A stretch of 64,000 bases of DNA from Halobaculum sp. MBLA0143 (GTDB lineage: Archaea > Halobacteriota > Halobacteria > Halobacteriales > Haloferacaceae): NCBI RefSeq assembly GCF_041361465.1, contig NZ_JBGKAC010000001.1, positions 1 to 64,000 of the forward strand. The letters are read 5' to 3'. Position numbers and translations under genes: made by a program. This document shows, piece by piece, positions 42,036-50,033 of this stretch; the first letter of the stretch is position 1, and the number at the start of each line of letters is the position of its first letter. A model generated the notes under the pieces. That model ran no database searches, was not told the origin of the DNA, and worked only from the letters and a program-made list of their open reading frames with translations.

Positions 42036-42138
42036 GGGCCCTTAGCTTAGTCTGGTATAGCACCCGGCTCATATCACTCGCCGGTCTCGGTGGGTGTGGG
42101 ACACCGGGCGGTCGCTGGTTCGAATCCGGCAGGGCCCA
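42036..42138 (+). tRNA. Elongator tRNA-Met (CAT) with 29-nt intron
   Basis: Exons form a 74-nt elongator tRNA-Met: acceptor GGGCCCT/AGGGCCC, anticodon stem CCCGG/CCGGG, loop CTCATAA after splicing, and discriminator A. The intron is 42074-42102, between positions 37 and 38. The unspliced RNA makes a perfect bulge-helix-bulge: 3-nt bulges TAT and ACA flank the 4-bp helix CTCA/TGGG, with an inner CACTC/GGGTG stem. The archaeal splicing endonuclease would cut within both bulges. Confidence 0.92.
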
Positions 42139-42207
42139 GTTCTCCCCCACGGCCGCGAGCGAGGGAGCGGAGCGACCGAGCGAGCGACAGGGGGGAGAAC
42201 TGGGCCC
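42132..42207. repeat. 17-bp perfect inverted repeat at tRNA-Met 3' end
   Basis: GGGCCCAGTTCTCCCCC at 42132-42148 is exactly inverted at 42191-42207, with a 42-bp spacer rich in GAGCGA words. The left arm includes the last bases of the tRNA, so transcript read-through could form a hairpin that competes with the acceptor stem or terminates transcription. Confidence 0.85.
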
Positions 42208-42375
42208 GACTCCGGATTCGACCGAGGGAACGGAGCGAACGCAGTGAGCGGAGTGACCGTAGTTCGAATCCGGCAGGGCCTCGAAAGAGTTCTCGATAAG
42301 AAGAAGACAGCAAGAGAGCGGAGCGACCGAGCGAGCGACGGGGGAGAGAACTGGGTCCGACTCCGGATTCGAACA
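42165..42375. repeat. Direct repeats with copies of tRNA-Met 3' end
   Basis: A unit of about 58 bp beginning GAGCGGAGCGACCGAGCGAG and running to ACTCCGGATTCGA occurs at 42165-42222 and 42316-42375. Between them, 42262-42279 reads GTTCGAATCCGGCAGGGC, a copy of the tRNA-Met T-arm and acceptor strand at 42118-42135. Inverted partial copies are in each unit. This arrangement suggests repeated use or decay of an integration site. Confidence 0.75.
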
Positions 42376-42534
42376 CGGTCGCTCACTCCGTTCGCTCCCT
42401 GCTCGAATCGCGCCTGACGGCGAGATTCGAGCGAGGAAACGACCGACACGAGCGACGTGACGAACAGCGCCGCCGGCACTCCCGGCGAGTCCCGGAGCCA
42501 CAAGAGGTACACCACACCCGCGAGGAGGCTCACT

Positions 42535-42993
42535 GTGGACAGACGGCGACTCTGTGCCGCACTCGCCGGCTCACTCACGCCGATCGCGGGGTGTCTCGAC
42601 GGCAGCCAGAGTGACGGCTCGCTCGACGACGACTCGGGACGGACCGACACGGCCACCGCAGCCGACGGGCAGCCACGGACGCCCACCGGGACGGAGACGA
42701 TCCCGCCGTACGACAGGTCACTACACGACCTCCGCGTCGAGAACGGGCGCGAAGAGTCCGTGACGGTACGGGTGGTGATCCGACGCCGCGACACCGACGA
42801 CGAACGGACACTGCGTCTACAGCTCGACCCGGGCGACAGTCGGACCTACGAGGAACTCGACGTGCTCTCCGAGCCGGTCGAGGTGCAGGTGACCGTCGGC
42901 GACGAGACGGCGGCGTACACGCCACAGTCGGACGGTACCGTCGTCGTCACCGTTACCCCGGACGGAATCGAGTTCGAGGAGGTCGTCACCTGA
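42535..42993 (+). CDS. Small Tat-type lipoprotein, unknown
   Basis: A 152-residue protein with signal DRRRLCAALAGSLTPIAGCLD: the arginines and the lipobox IAGC place it as a lipid-anchored surface protein. After a Ser/Asp/Thr linker, the folded part (VENGREESVTVRVVIRRRD, then LQLDPGDSRTYEELDVL) resembles haloarchaeal Ig-like domains. Function is unknown. GTG 42535 is chosen so the signal peptide is N-terminal. Upstream lies the tRNA-Met repeat cluster. Confidence 0.65.
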   Translation: MDRRRLCAALAGSLTPIAGCLDGSQSDGSLDDDSGRTDTATAADGQPRTPTGTETIPPYDRSLHDLRVENGREESVTVRVVIRRRDTDDERTLRLQLDPGDSRTYEELDVLSEPVEVQVTVGDETAAYTPQSDGTVVVTVTPDGIEFEEVVT

Positions 42994-43060
42994 CCGCACG
43001 AGGCGACACGTTCGAGCGCGTTCCGCAAGTTTGTTACAGTTCCGTGGCACCGTTTCGGCA

Positions 43061-43258
43061 GTGTCGACGACGAACCCGAAGCTGTTCTACTATCTCCGTG
43101 CGCTCACGACAGCAGTCCTCTCGACCACGTTTGGGGCCGTGGTGTCGCCGCTCGTGAACGAAGGGGGCCTCGGGTTCACCGCACTGATCCTCTCACTCGT
43201 CTTCGCCACGTACTCCTGTCACTGTCTGCTCGCCGCCGGTCGCCGGGACGCCGAGTGA
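43061..43258 (+). CDS. Small two-helix membrane protein
   Basis: A 65-residue protein with a helix around LTTAVLSTTFGAVVSPLV and another around FTALILSLVFATYSCHCLLA. It has no known domain; a CHC pair could bind metal or form a disulfide. GTG 43061 precedes the first hydrophobic segment. Weakly supported apart from composition and clean spacing to the signal peptidase gene. Confidence 0.5.
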   Translation: MSTTNPKLFYYLRALTTAVLSTTFGAVVSPLVNEGGLGFTALILSLVFATYSCHCLLAAGRRDAE

Positions 43259-43312
43259 ACGACCCTCCACCGAACCGACAGTTTCGAGACCCGAGCGGTC
43301 TACCAACGGGCG

Positions 43313-44131
43313 ATGGGCTCACCCGAGGGGCTGGCGCGTACGCTGCTGTGGGACGCCGTCCGCGTGGTCGCGGCCGTCGCCGTGTTCGCGGCCGCGCTGT
43401 CGCTCGCGACCGGCGTCTGGCCGCCGTTGGTCGCCGTCGAGAGCGGGAGCATGGAGCCGGCGCTGTCCGCCGGAGACCTGGTCATCGTGACGGAGCCGGG
43501 ACGGTTCGCGGCGGCCGCGGCGACGGCAGACGGCGTCGTCACCGCCCGCCAGGGGCGCGACCGGGGCCACCGGTCGTTCGGCGCGCCGGGCTCCGTCGTC
43601 GTCTACAGCCCGCCCGGTCGGACGGGACCGCCGGTGGTCCACCGCGTGCAGTTCAGGGTGGCAGCGGGCGAGAACTGGTACGACCGCGCGGACCCGTCGG
43701 CGGTGACGGCCGAGGACTGTGCGGAACTGCGACACTGCCCGGCGCCACACGACGGGTTCGTGACGAAGGGAGACGACAACCGCCGGTACGACCAGGCGAC
43801 GGGGCTGGCGCCCCCGGTCCGGGCGTCGTGGCTCCGCGGGGTCGCCCGAGGGAGCGTGCCGTACCTGGGCTGTCTCCGGCTGGCGCTCGCGGGCGACAGC
43901 TGTCTCCGACCGGAACGACCGGCACACCAGACGAGCAGCCGAGCGACCGTCCCCTCCCCCCGCGCGGGCGTCGGCTCCGTGGACGGCGCCGTGCCCGGCG
44001 GCCCGAACACGCGGGCGACCCAGAGGCACGCACTCTCCGCCACCGTCGGCGACGGACCGAGGCGGAACGCGGCTCGCGGCGCGTGTGCGCTCGTGACGGG
44101 AGCCGCCGATTTCCGGCCCGCAGGCGTCTGA
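43313..44131 (+). CDS. Type I signal peptidase (S26, archaeal Ser-His type)
   Basis: A 272-residue membrane-bound peptidase that cuts signal peptides of exported proteins. An N-terminal helix (VRVVAAVAVFAAALSLATGV) is followed by VESGSMEPAL with catalytic Ser46 and VVHRVQF with catalytic His110; KGDDNRRYDQ provides the final conserved aspartates. Ser-His catalysis is as in Sec11 rather than bacterial Ser-Lys. The last 70 residues are basic and low in acidic residues, which is unlike halophilic proteins, and could result from a frameshift after CLRLALAGDSC. Confidence 0.88.
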   Translation: MGSPEGLARTLLWDAVRVVAAVAVFAAALSLATGVWPPLVAVESGSMEPALSAGDLVIVTEPGRFAAAAATADGVVTARQGRDRGHRSFGAPGSVVVYSPPGRTGPPVVHRVQFRVAAGENWYDRADPSAVTAEDCAELRHCPAPHDGFVTKGDDNRRYDQATGLAPPVRASWLRGVARGSVPYLGCLRLALAGDSCLRPERPAHQTSSRATVPSPRAGVGSVDGAVPGGPNTRATQRHALSATVGDGPRRNAARGACALVTGAADFRPAGV

Positions 44132-44189
44132 CACGAGTCTGACGAGAGGGGAAAGGTAATTAGTCTCCGTAGATAACGGGAGCCTATAA

Positions 44190-45332
44190 ATGGACTCGAT
44201 CGTGGAGGACGCAATCGACGAAGCCGAAGGTGACGCTCCGACGGACGGCCAGGACGGCCCCGTCGACGACGCTGGTGGGGGCCAGCCGACGGGGGAGATG
44301 ACGGACGACGAGCTCCAGGACGTGCTCCAGGAGCTCCAGACGAACATCACGGTCGTCGGCTGCGGCGGCGCGGGCGGCAACACGGTCGACCGGATGGCCG
44401 AAGAGGGGATCCACGGCGCCAACCTCGTCGCCGCCAACACGGACGTGCAACACCTCGTCAACATCGAGGCGGACACGAAGATCCTGATGGGCAAAGAGAA
44501 GACACAGGGACGCGGCGCCGGCTCGCTCCCGCAGGTGGGCGAGGAGGCCGCCATCGAGTCCCAAGAAGAGATCCACAACTCGATCAGCGGGTCGGACATG
44601 GTGTTCGTCACCGCCGGACTGGGCGGCGGCACCGGGACCGGCTCCGCGCCCGTCGTGGCGAAGGCCGCCCGCGAGATCGGCGCGCTCACCATCGCCATCG
44701 TCACCACGCCGTTCACCGCAGAGGGTGAGGTCCGCCGGACCAACGCCGAGGCCGGCCTCGAACGCCTCCGTGACGTGGCCGACACCGTCATCGTCGTCCC
44801 GAACGACCGGCTGCTCGACGCGGTCGGCAAACTCCCCGTCCGCCAGGCGTTCAAGGTGTCCGACGAGGTGCTCATGCGCTCCGTCAAAGGGATCACGGAG
44901 CTCATCACCAAGCCCGGGCTCGTCAACCTGGACTTCGCGGACGTGCGGACCGTGATGGAGAAGGGCGGCGTCGCCATGATCGGACTCGGCGAAGCCGAGA
45001 ACGACGCCAAAGCCAGCGAGTCCGTCCAGTCTGCGCTCCGGTCGCCGTTGCTCGACGTCGACATCTCCGGCGCCAACTCCGCGCTGGTCAACGTCACCGG
45101 CGGCTCCGACATGTCCATCGAAGAGGCCGAGGGCGTGGTCGAGGAGATCTACGATCGGATCGACCCGGACGCCCGCATCATCTGGGGGACCTCCATCGAC
45201 GAGGAACTGGAGGGCCAGATGCGGACCATGATCGTCGTCACCGGCGTCGAGTCGCCGCAGATCTACGGTCGTAACGAGACGACACAGGAAGAGGCCCGCG
45301 AGCGCGTCCGCGACATCGACTACGTCGAGTGA
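44190..45332 (+). CDS. ftsZ1: Cell division GTPase FtsZ1
   Basis: The 380-residue canonical FtsZ that assembles the division ring. An acidic N-terminal extension (1-45) precedes [15 protein letters not shown]. The tubulin signature [12 protein letters not shown], the base-binding TPFTAEG and the T7 synergy loop [11 protein letters not shown] are all intact, so GTP hydrolysis is expected. A short acidic C-terminal tail lacks the bacterial ZipA/FtsA peptide. ATG 44190 is supported by an AATTAG element about 27 bases upstream. In contrast with the atypical family member at 2371, this one has full catalytic loops. Confidence 0.97.
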   Translation: MDSIVEDAIDEAEGDAPTDGQDGPVDDAGGGQPTGEMTDDELQDVLQELQTNITVVGCGGAGGNTVDRMAEEGIHGANLVAANTDVQHLVNIEADTKILMGKEKTQGRGAGSLPQVGEEAAIESQEEIHNSISGSDMVFVTAGLGGGTGTGSAPVVAKAAREIGALTIAIVTTPFTAEGEVRRTNAEAGLERLRDVADTVIVVPNDRLLDAVGKLPVRQAFKVSDEVLMRSVKGITELITKPGLVNLDFADVRTVMEKGGVAMIGLGEAENDAKASESVQSALRSPLLDVDISGANSALVNVTGGSDMSIEEAEGVVEEIYDRIDPDARIIWGTSIDEELEGQMRTMIVVTGVESPQIYGRNETTQEEARERVRDIDYVE

Positions 45333-45413
45333 CCTCCCTCGAGAAGTAACACGCGTTCGCTCTACGGCCCGAGTCCACCTTCCGCACGCCGTCAGACCTC
45401 CGACGAGCCCCGG

Positions 45414-45770
45414 CTACACCGGCGGCTCGCCGCTCCAGCCCGCGTACTCCAACAGCTCTCCCGTCCGGTCTGCGTCCGCCAGGAACACCTCCGTCCGGCC
45501 GGGCACCTCGAACTTCATGTCCTCGGGCACGGACTCCGTCGGCACCGTGAGCGTCCCCGAAGGGAGGTCTTCGTCCCCGATCACGGGGAAGTGTCGCGTT
45601 CCCAGCTTCATCACGAGCGGCGTGTCGAGCCGTGTGAGTCCCGACTCGTCGCCGAACAACTGCTCGTTCACCCGCTCGTGGTCGGCCCGCTTGATCGCGG
45701 CCCGATCCGTCTCTCTGGGCTGGACGTACAGTTCGCCCAGATAGTACCCGGCCGAGAACTGTTCGAACAT
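45414..45770 (-). CDS. DUF5802-like haloarchaeal protein
   Basis: A 118-residue protein starting MFEQFSAGYYLGELYVQP, with HERVNEQLFGDESGLTRLDTPLVMKLGTRHFPV in the centre. It resembles a haloarchaea-specific family (DUF5802) of unknown function. There are no membrane segments or enzyme motifs. Start ATG 45770 is preferred to the upstream 45815 because the family begins with MFE. A strong ATATAAAATTT element lies about 55 bases upstream. Confidence 0.75.
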   Translation of the reverse strand: MFEQFSAGYYLGELYVQPRETDRAAIKRADHERVNEQLFGDESGLTRLDTPLVMKLGTRHFPVIGDEDLPSGTLTVPTESVPEDMKFEVPGRTEVFLADADRTGELLEYAGWSGEPPV

Positions 45771-45877
45771 CGTTCCACCACACCGCAGCCGGTGTGTGGT
45801 GTTAAGCCTTACCACGAAATTTTATATCGAACCGCTCTCGTCTCCCCCCGGTTCTCACGCCGCGAGAACTGGACGGC

Positions 45878-46192
45878 TCACTCCAGCAGCGACTCCGTCT
45901 CGCCGACGACCTGCACCATGCTGTCCGTGTCGGCGAACGCCGCCGCGTCCGCCTCCATCGCCGCCGCCGCCTCCGTGTCCATCGCCTCGCTCATCGCCTC
46001 CCCGTCCGGGAACCGCAGCCGTGCGATCCCGTCGTACGGCGACCGCTCCGGGTCGGACGGGAACGTCACCTCGTAGCCGACCAGATTCGGTAGCTCGCGG
46101 ACCAACGGGACGTGTTCTGCGTGGTAGTAGTCGCGCAGTTCCTCCGTCGTGAGGTCGTCGCGCTTCTGGAAGGCGACCGTGAGTTCGTGCAC
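45878..46192 (-). CDS. EthD-domain protein (dimeric alpha-beta barrel)
   Basis: A 104-residue protein with the EthD pattern: HELTVAFQKRDDLTTEELRDYYHAEHVPLV, then LPNLVGYEVTFPSDPE and YDGIARLRFPDGEAMSEAM. Such small dimers act in ether or polyketide chemistry or have unknown roles in archaea. The start GTG 46192 has AAATTATTTAC about 27 bases upstream; the open frame beyond it is AT-rich and not conserved. Confidence 0.82.
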   Translation of the reverse strand: MHELTVAFQKRDDLTTEELRDYYHAEHVPLVRELPNLVGYEVTFPSDPERSPYDGIARLRFPDGEAMSEAMDTEAAAAMEADAAAFADTDSMVQVVGETESLLE

Positions 46193-46364
46193 TCTCTGTA
46201 CTTTTCTCTCTCTGTAAATAATTTCTCTGGGTTGTGTCCCTGACCCTCCGGCACATTTATAAGAATTTGCAATAAGTTGAACTTGTGAACCACCGAGATT
46301 TGTCTTGCCGTGAGAGGTGGCCCCCAACTGGTATAGCCTACTCCTCTTTCCCGCCCCGCTTTAT

Positions 46365-47600
46365 ATGACGAGCAGTGAGTCCCACCCGAGCGAGGAGAAC
46401 AGCGAGATATTCAACTATGTTAAGCAAGTCGCTACCAGTCGTATCGACCAATTCGGACCTTGGCCGGCCAATCTGTTCAAACTGGAACTTGAGCAGTACG
46501 GCGTCTACCAGAACTTCTCCGGCCGAATACTGATACAGTTGCAAAACCAGGAGAAGATAGAGAAAGACACGTTCGGTAATCGTCCTTACATGATGTTTCC
46601 GAACGGTAGTACGGAGCCCCGACAAACTGTGCGCAGGCACACGGAAACATTCTACTCGTTTATTCACGAATCTGCCCCATTTGCCGAACTCTGTGTCTAC
46701 GCGGCCCTTTGTGATCGGTTTGACACTCTCGGCCGGTCCTCCGACTTTGAGATCTTCCCTAAAGGAGAGTACCCATTCAAGATATCGCATTACAACGAAG
46801 TTGACGCAGTAATCTCCATCCCTCACGAGTACTTCCCGATCGAAGTGTACAATGGAACCAATCTCGTGGATGGGGGTCTGAGTAAGAAAAAGTCACAGAT
46901 TAGGAAGAACTCTACCGAAGAACCTTCAGATGTTAACCCCGTTCTCGTCTCCCGGCTAGCTGCTTCGGATTTCCGAAATTTTACTAGACGACAAAACGGA
47001 GTTGTCGCCGATACTGGATTAATTCTTGGTTGTGAAGAGAACCACCCGAACCTGCAGACCTCAATAGAATTTCTACATCTCAACCCACTCGTGGAGCTCA
47101 TCCCGCCAGTCGAAACTGACGACGGTGACGAGCTGACTGGCCCAGTGTACGATCAACTCGTCACAGACGATCCGACGAAGATTCACTGGCGAAATATGAC
47201 TTCCGCTGGGGCTTCGCTCCCAGACCAGTTCTGTGATATCATCGCTGGCATGTTCAATCTCGTCTACGTCAACTCATTTTATCGCCGTGCCGACACACCG
47301 ACGCGGCGAGAGGCTGCGCTCGTCCTCCAAAATCTAATCCACCCCATGATGCGGCAAGGCGGCGGGTTCGACACTGACGAACTGATCGAAATAGGGTGGG
47401 AGAGGCTCCAAGACAACTATCGACAGATCGAGAAAGCCACCCAGCGTGAGTCGGAAATCCGCTCCACGACCAGGTCCTACATCGAAGACCTCCGTACCTC
47501 CGGGATTATCCTACGCAGATCGGGCGGCCTGTACGCCCGCTCGTGTACACACCCACACGCCTCGCTTCAGTTCCCAGATGGATTCAAACGCGAATTGTAA
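46365..47600 (+). CDS. AT-rich orphan protein, possible degenerate nuclease
   Basis: A 411-residue protein whose gene is far richer in A/T than its neighbours. No family is recognised with certainty. Residues 143-163 (YNEVDAVISIPHEYFPIEVYN) resemble the strand-turn-strand core of PD-(D/E)XK nucleases (Asp147, Glu160), but the following Lys is replaced by Tyr; several lysines follow (KKKSQIRK). C-terminal residues are mostly helical with ARSCTHPHASL near the end. No signal peptide or membrane helix is seen. ATG 46365 follows a TTTATAT element immediately, so another start slightly downstream is possible. Confidence 0.6.
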   Translation: MTSSESHPSEENSEIFNYVKQVATSRIDQFGPWPANLFKLELEQYGVYQNFSGRILIQLQNQEKIEKDTFGNRPYMMFPNGSTEPRQTVRRHTETFYSFIHESAPFAELCVYAALCDRFDTLGRSSDFEIFPKGEYPFKISHYNEVDAVISIPHEYFPIEVYNGTNLVDGGLSKKKSQIRKNSTEEPSDVNPVLVSRLAASDFRNFTRRQNGVVADTGLILGCEENHPNLQTSIEFLHLNPLVELIPPVETDDGDELTGPVYDQLVTDDPTKIHWRNMTSAGASLPDQFCDIIAGMFNLVYVNSFYRRADTPTRREAALVLQNLIHPMMRQGGGFDTDELIEIGWERLQDNYRQIEKATQRESEIRSTTRSYIEDLRTSGIILRRSGGLYARSCTHPHASLQFPDGFKREL

Positions 47601-47684
47601 AGACGCACCATTCCAGCCGATTACCCTACTCAGAGGTTACGATCGTTCCGACAGTCTCACTTCACTCCCACCCCACCCACTCTC

Positions 47685-48491
47685 GTGACTCAGTTCCACC
47701 GCTTCGGCCTCGGCACGTACGAACTCGACGGACAGCAGTGTGTCGACAGCGTGGCGACCGCACTCGACGCGGGCTACCGCCACGTCGACACCGCCCAGGG
47801 GTACGACAACGAACGCCAGGTCGCGGCCGGGATCGACCAGTCGGGCGTCGACCGCAAGGACGTGTTCCTCGCCACGAAGCTGTCGACGGACAACCTCTCT
47901 CACGACGACGCCGTCGAGACGGCCCGGGCGTCGGCCGACCGACTCGGCGTCGACACGATCGACCTGTTGTACGTCCACTGGCCCATCGACAGCTACGACC
48001 CGGCCGACACCTGTCGCGCCTTGGACGATCTCCGGGCCGAGGGAACGATCCGAGGTGTCGGGCTGTCGAACTTCCGGCCGGACCAACTCGACGAGGCGCG
48101 CGAGCGGTTGGACGCGCCGATCTTCGCCCACCAGGTCGAGTGCCACCCGTTGTTCCCGCAGCCGGAACTGCGCGAGTACGCCCGCGAGGACGACCACTGG
48201 CTCGTCGCCTACTCCCCCATCGCCCGCAACCGCGTCGCCGACGTGCCCGCCGTCCAGGCGGTCGCCGACGACCACGACGCGACCCCGGCGCAGGTCGCGC
48301 TGGCGTGGCTGCTGTCGAAAGACTCCGTCGCCCCTATCCCGAAGGCGACGAGCGAGACGCACATCCGCGAGAACCTGGCGGCACGAGACCTGACGCTGTC
48401 GCCGTCGGCACTGGCCCGGCTCGACGACCTCGACCGCCGGGAGCGACTCGTCGACTTCGAGCGTGCCCCCTGGAACGCGGCCGACGACTGA
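47685..48491 (+). CDS. Aldo/keto reductase
   Basis: A 268-residue NADPH-dependent oxidoreductase with the catalytic tetrad Asp35, Tyr40 (HVDTAQGYDNE), Lys65 (ATKLS) and His98 (YVHWP). The NADPH-binding end IPKATSETHIRENL is complete. Short length fits the AKR5/2,5-diketogluconate reductase-like group. The substrate is unknown. Start is GTG 47685, directly before TQFHRFGLGTYEL. It lies just after the AT-rich orphan gene. Confidence 0.92.
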   Translation: MTQFHRFGLGTYELDGQQCVDSVATALDAGYRHVDTAQGYDNERQVAAGIDQSGVDRKDVFLATKLSTDNLSHDDAVETARASADRLGVDTIDLLYVHWPIDSYDPADTCRALDDLRAEGTIRGVGLSNFRPDQLDEARERLDAPIFAHQVECHPLFPQPELREYAREDDHWLVAYSPIARNRVADVPAVQAVADDHDATPAQVALAWLLSKDSVAPIPKATSETHIRENLAARDLTLSPSALARLDDLDRRERLVDFERAPWNAADD

Positions 48492-48573
48492 GCCGACCCC
48501 TCCGACGCCGTCTGCGGGGACTCACCCGGGGACCTTCGTCAGCCTTTTGCGTGCCGGAACCCGATCCGGGTTT

Positions 48574-49464
48574 ATGAGCGCGGACGAGGACAAGTACCCC
48601 GGTGACTCGGGTCGTCGCCGGTTCGTCAAGGGTGTCGTCGGCGGTGCGACGCTAGCCGGCGTCGGAGCGACCGGCTCTGCCGCGATCAACAGCGTCACCT
48701 CGTCGACCGGCGCCGGCGGTGGCCCGACAGAGTCGATGGTGATCGAGAACACGGACGGTCCGGCACCCCGTGGGATGCCACAGGTCCCCATCGAGATCGA
48801 CGGCGACGAACTGAAAGGGGTCTGGCCCGAGGTGAAGGAGAAGACCCAGGGTGGTGTCACCTACGAGGTGGCCGAGACGGACATCGGCGGGATGTCCTAC
48901 TCCTCGGAGTGGTTCCACTTCTGTGGCATGGAGACGTACGAGGCGATTCGCCCGAGCCACGAGCCGGCCGAAGGAAACTACTTCGTCACCGGTTCGAACC
49001 CCACCTACGAGTGGCAGTCGGAGTTCGGCGAGACGGACCGCCTCACCGTCGACATGTTCTCCGACTACGAGGAGTGGGGCAACGGAATCGGCGTCTCCGG
49101 GCTCGGTAAGCCCGCCAGCGCCAACTGGCGCTCGATGGAGACGGAGAAGAGCCTGGTCGTCAACGTCATCCGCTCGCCGGTGATCGAACAGCTCGTCGAG
49201 AACGGCGAAGCGCAGGGCGCCGACGGCCAGACGTACTCGGTCGACGACAGCACACAGTCGTGGCTGCAAGCCACCGCCCCGAAGGGGTTCGTCGCCTGGC
49301 TCAACAAGTGTACCCACTTCTGTTGTGTGCCGAAGTACAAGGGCCTGGGCGGCTCCGCGAAGTTCGACGCCGCAGACGAGGTGTACTGTCCGTGTCACCA
49401 GTCCGTCTACGAGCCGTTCAGCATCGTCCCGACGTTGTTCACCGCCCGACCACGTCCGAAGTAG
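48574..49464 (+). CDS. Rieske iron-sulfur protein (Tat-exported)
   Basis: A 296-residue protein with a twin-arginine helix (GRRRFVKGVVGGATLAG, 13-29) that anchors it outside the membrane. The Rieske cluster is formed by C246-T-H248 and C272-P-C-H275, with C251 and C274 able to make the supporting disulfide; the sequence reads CTHFCC and CPCHQS. The region between is longer than in mitochondrial proteins but usual for haloarchaea. It would carry electrons in a cytochrome bc-type complex; no cytochrome b gene lies next to it. ATG 48574 has a CCTTTTGC box about 27 bases upstream. Confidence 0.93.
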   Translation: MSADEDKYPGDSGRRRFVKGVVGGATLAGVGATGSAAINSVTSSTGAGGGPTESMVIENTDGPAPRGMPQVPIEIDGDELKGVWPEVKEKTQGGVTYEVAETDIGGMSYSSEWFHFCGMETYEAIRPSHEPAEGNYFVTGSNPTYEWQSEFGETDRLTVDMFSDYEEWGNGIGVSGLGKPASANWRSMETEKSLVVNVIRSPVIEQLVENGEAQGADGQTYSVDDSTQSWLQATAPKGFVAWLNKCTHFCCVPKYKGLGGSAKFDAADEVYCPCHQSVYEPFSIVPTLFTARPRPK

Positions 49465-49471
49465 CCGATCA

Positions 49472-49656
49472 CGCCGCAGTCGGCACCGTCCACTTATCAC
49501 CGCCGGAGTCGGCACCGTCCACTTATCACCGCCGCAGTCGGCACCGTCCACTTATCACCGCCGGAGTCGGCACCGTCCACTTATCACCGCCGCAGTCGGC
49601 ACCGTCCACTTATCACCGCCGCAGTCGGCACCGTCCACTTATCACCGCCGCAGTCG
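49472..49656 (+). repeat. 29-bp tandem repeat x6, each unit with a TATA-like box
   Basis: Six exact-length 29-bp units start at 49472, 49501, 49530, 49559, 49588 and 49617, then 11 bases of a seventh. Each has AGTCGGCACCGTCCACTTAT followed by CACCGCC. Only one base differs (C or G at the sixth base, pattern C-G-C-G-C-C). The last CTTATC lies 26 bases before the GTG of the next gene, where a box A is expected, so the array multiplies a promoter element. Confidence 0.95.
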
Positions 49657-49667
49657 ACGTTCTGAGC

Positions 49668-50000
49668 GTGACCGACGACAGCGACGACACCACCGAGACG
49701 GACGACACGGCGTTCCACCGCGAGCTCGCGGCCGCCAGTGACCTCCTGGACAGTGACGGCGTCTCTGCGTTCCACGTCGGCGTCGTCCACGACGACCGCG
49801 TCGACACCGCCTTCGCGCAACACCCTGCCGGCGACCGCGACGAGGAGCTCCAAGCGCTGACGCTCCTGGCGACCCACCTCCGCTTGGTCGCACAGGAGGC
49901 GAACGCCGACTACGACGTCGTCGCCGCCAACGCCGCACAGATCGCCGGCCAGATCGAGGAGAATCGTCCACTCTCCCCGCCCGACGACGACTCGGAGTGA
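49668..50000 (+). CDS. Conserved small haloarchaeal protein downstream of repeat array
   Basis: A 110-residue acidic protein: TDDSDDTTETDDTAFHREL opening, then VSAFHVGVVHDDRVDTAFAQ and LLATHLRLVAQEANADYDVVAANAAQIAGQI. It resembles an uncharacterised haloarchaeal family with no known function. Soluble and probably cytoplasmic. GTG 49668 matches the box A in the last repeat unit. Its expression may depend on how many repeats are present. Confidence 0.7.
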   Translation: MTDDSDDTTETDDTAFHRELAAASDLLDSDGVSAFHVGVVHDDRVDTAFAQHPAGDRDEELQALTLLATHLRLVAQEANADYDVVAANAAQIAGQIEENRPLSPPDDDSE

Positions 50001-50033
50001 GCACTCTGCTTCTCGGAAGCGACAGCTACCCGA

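Noticed and set aside
42406-42540. Minus-strand frame with hydrophobic text (LLAGVVYLLWLRDSPGVPAALF)
   Set aside because: Could be a fragment of a small membrane protein, but it has no clear start or stop, runs into the repeat cluster and overlaps the lipoprotein gene start; too weak to list as a gene.
49472-49656. CRISPR array
   Set aside because: Units are directly adjacent with no variable spacers and no cas genes are present; this is a tandem repeat.
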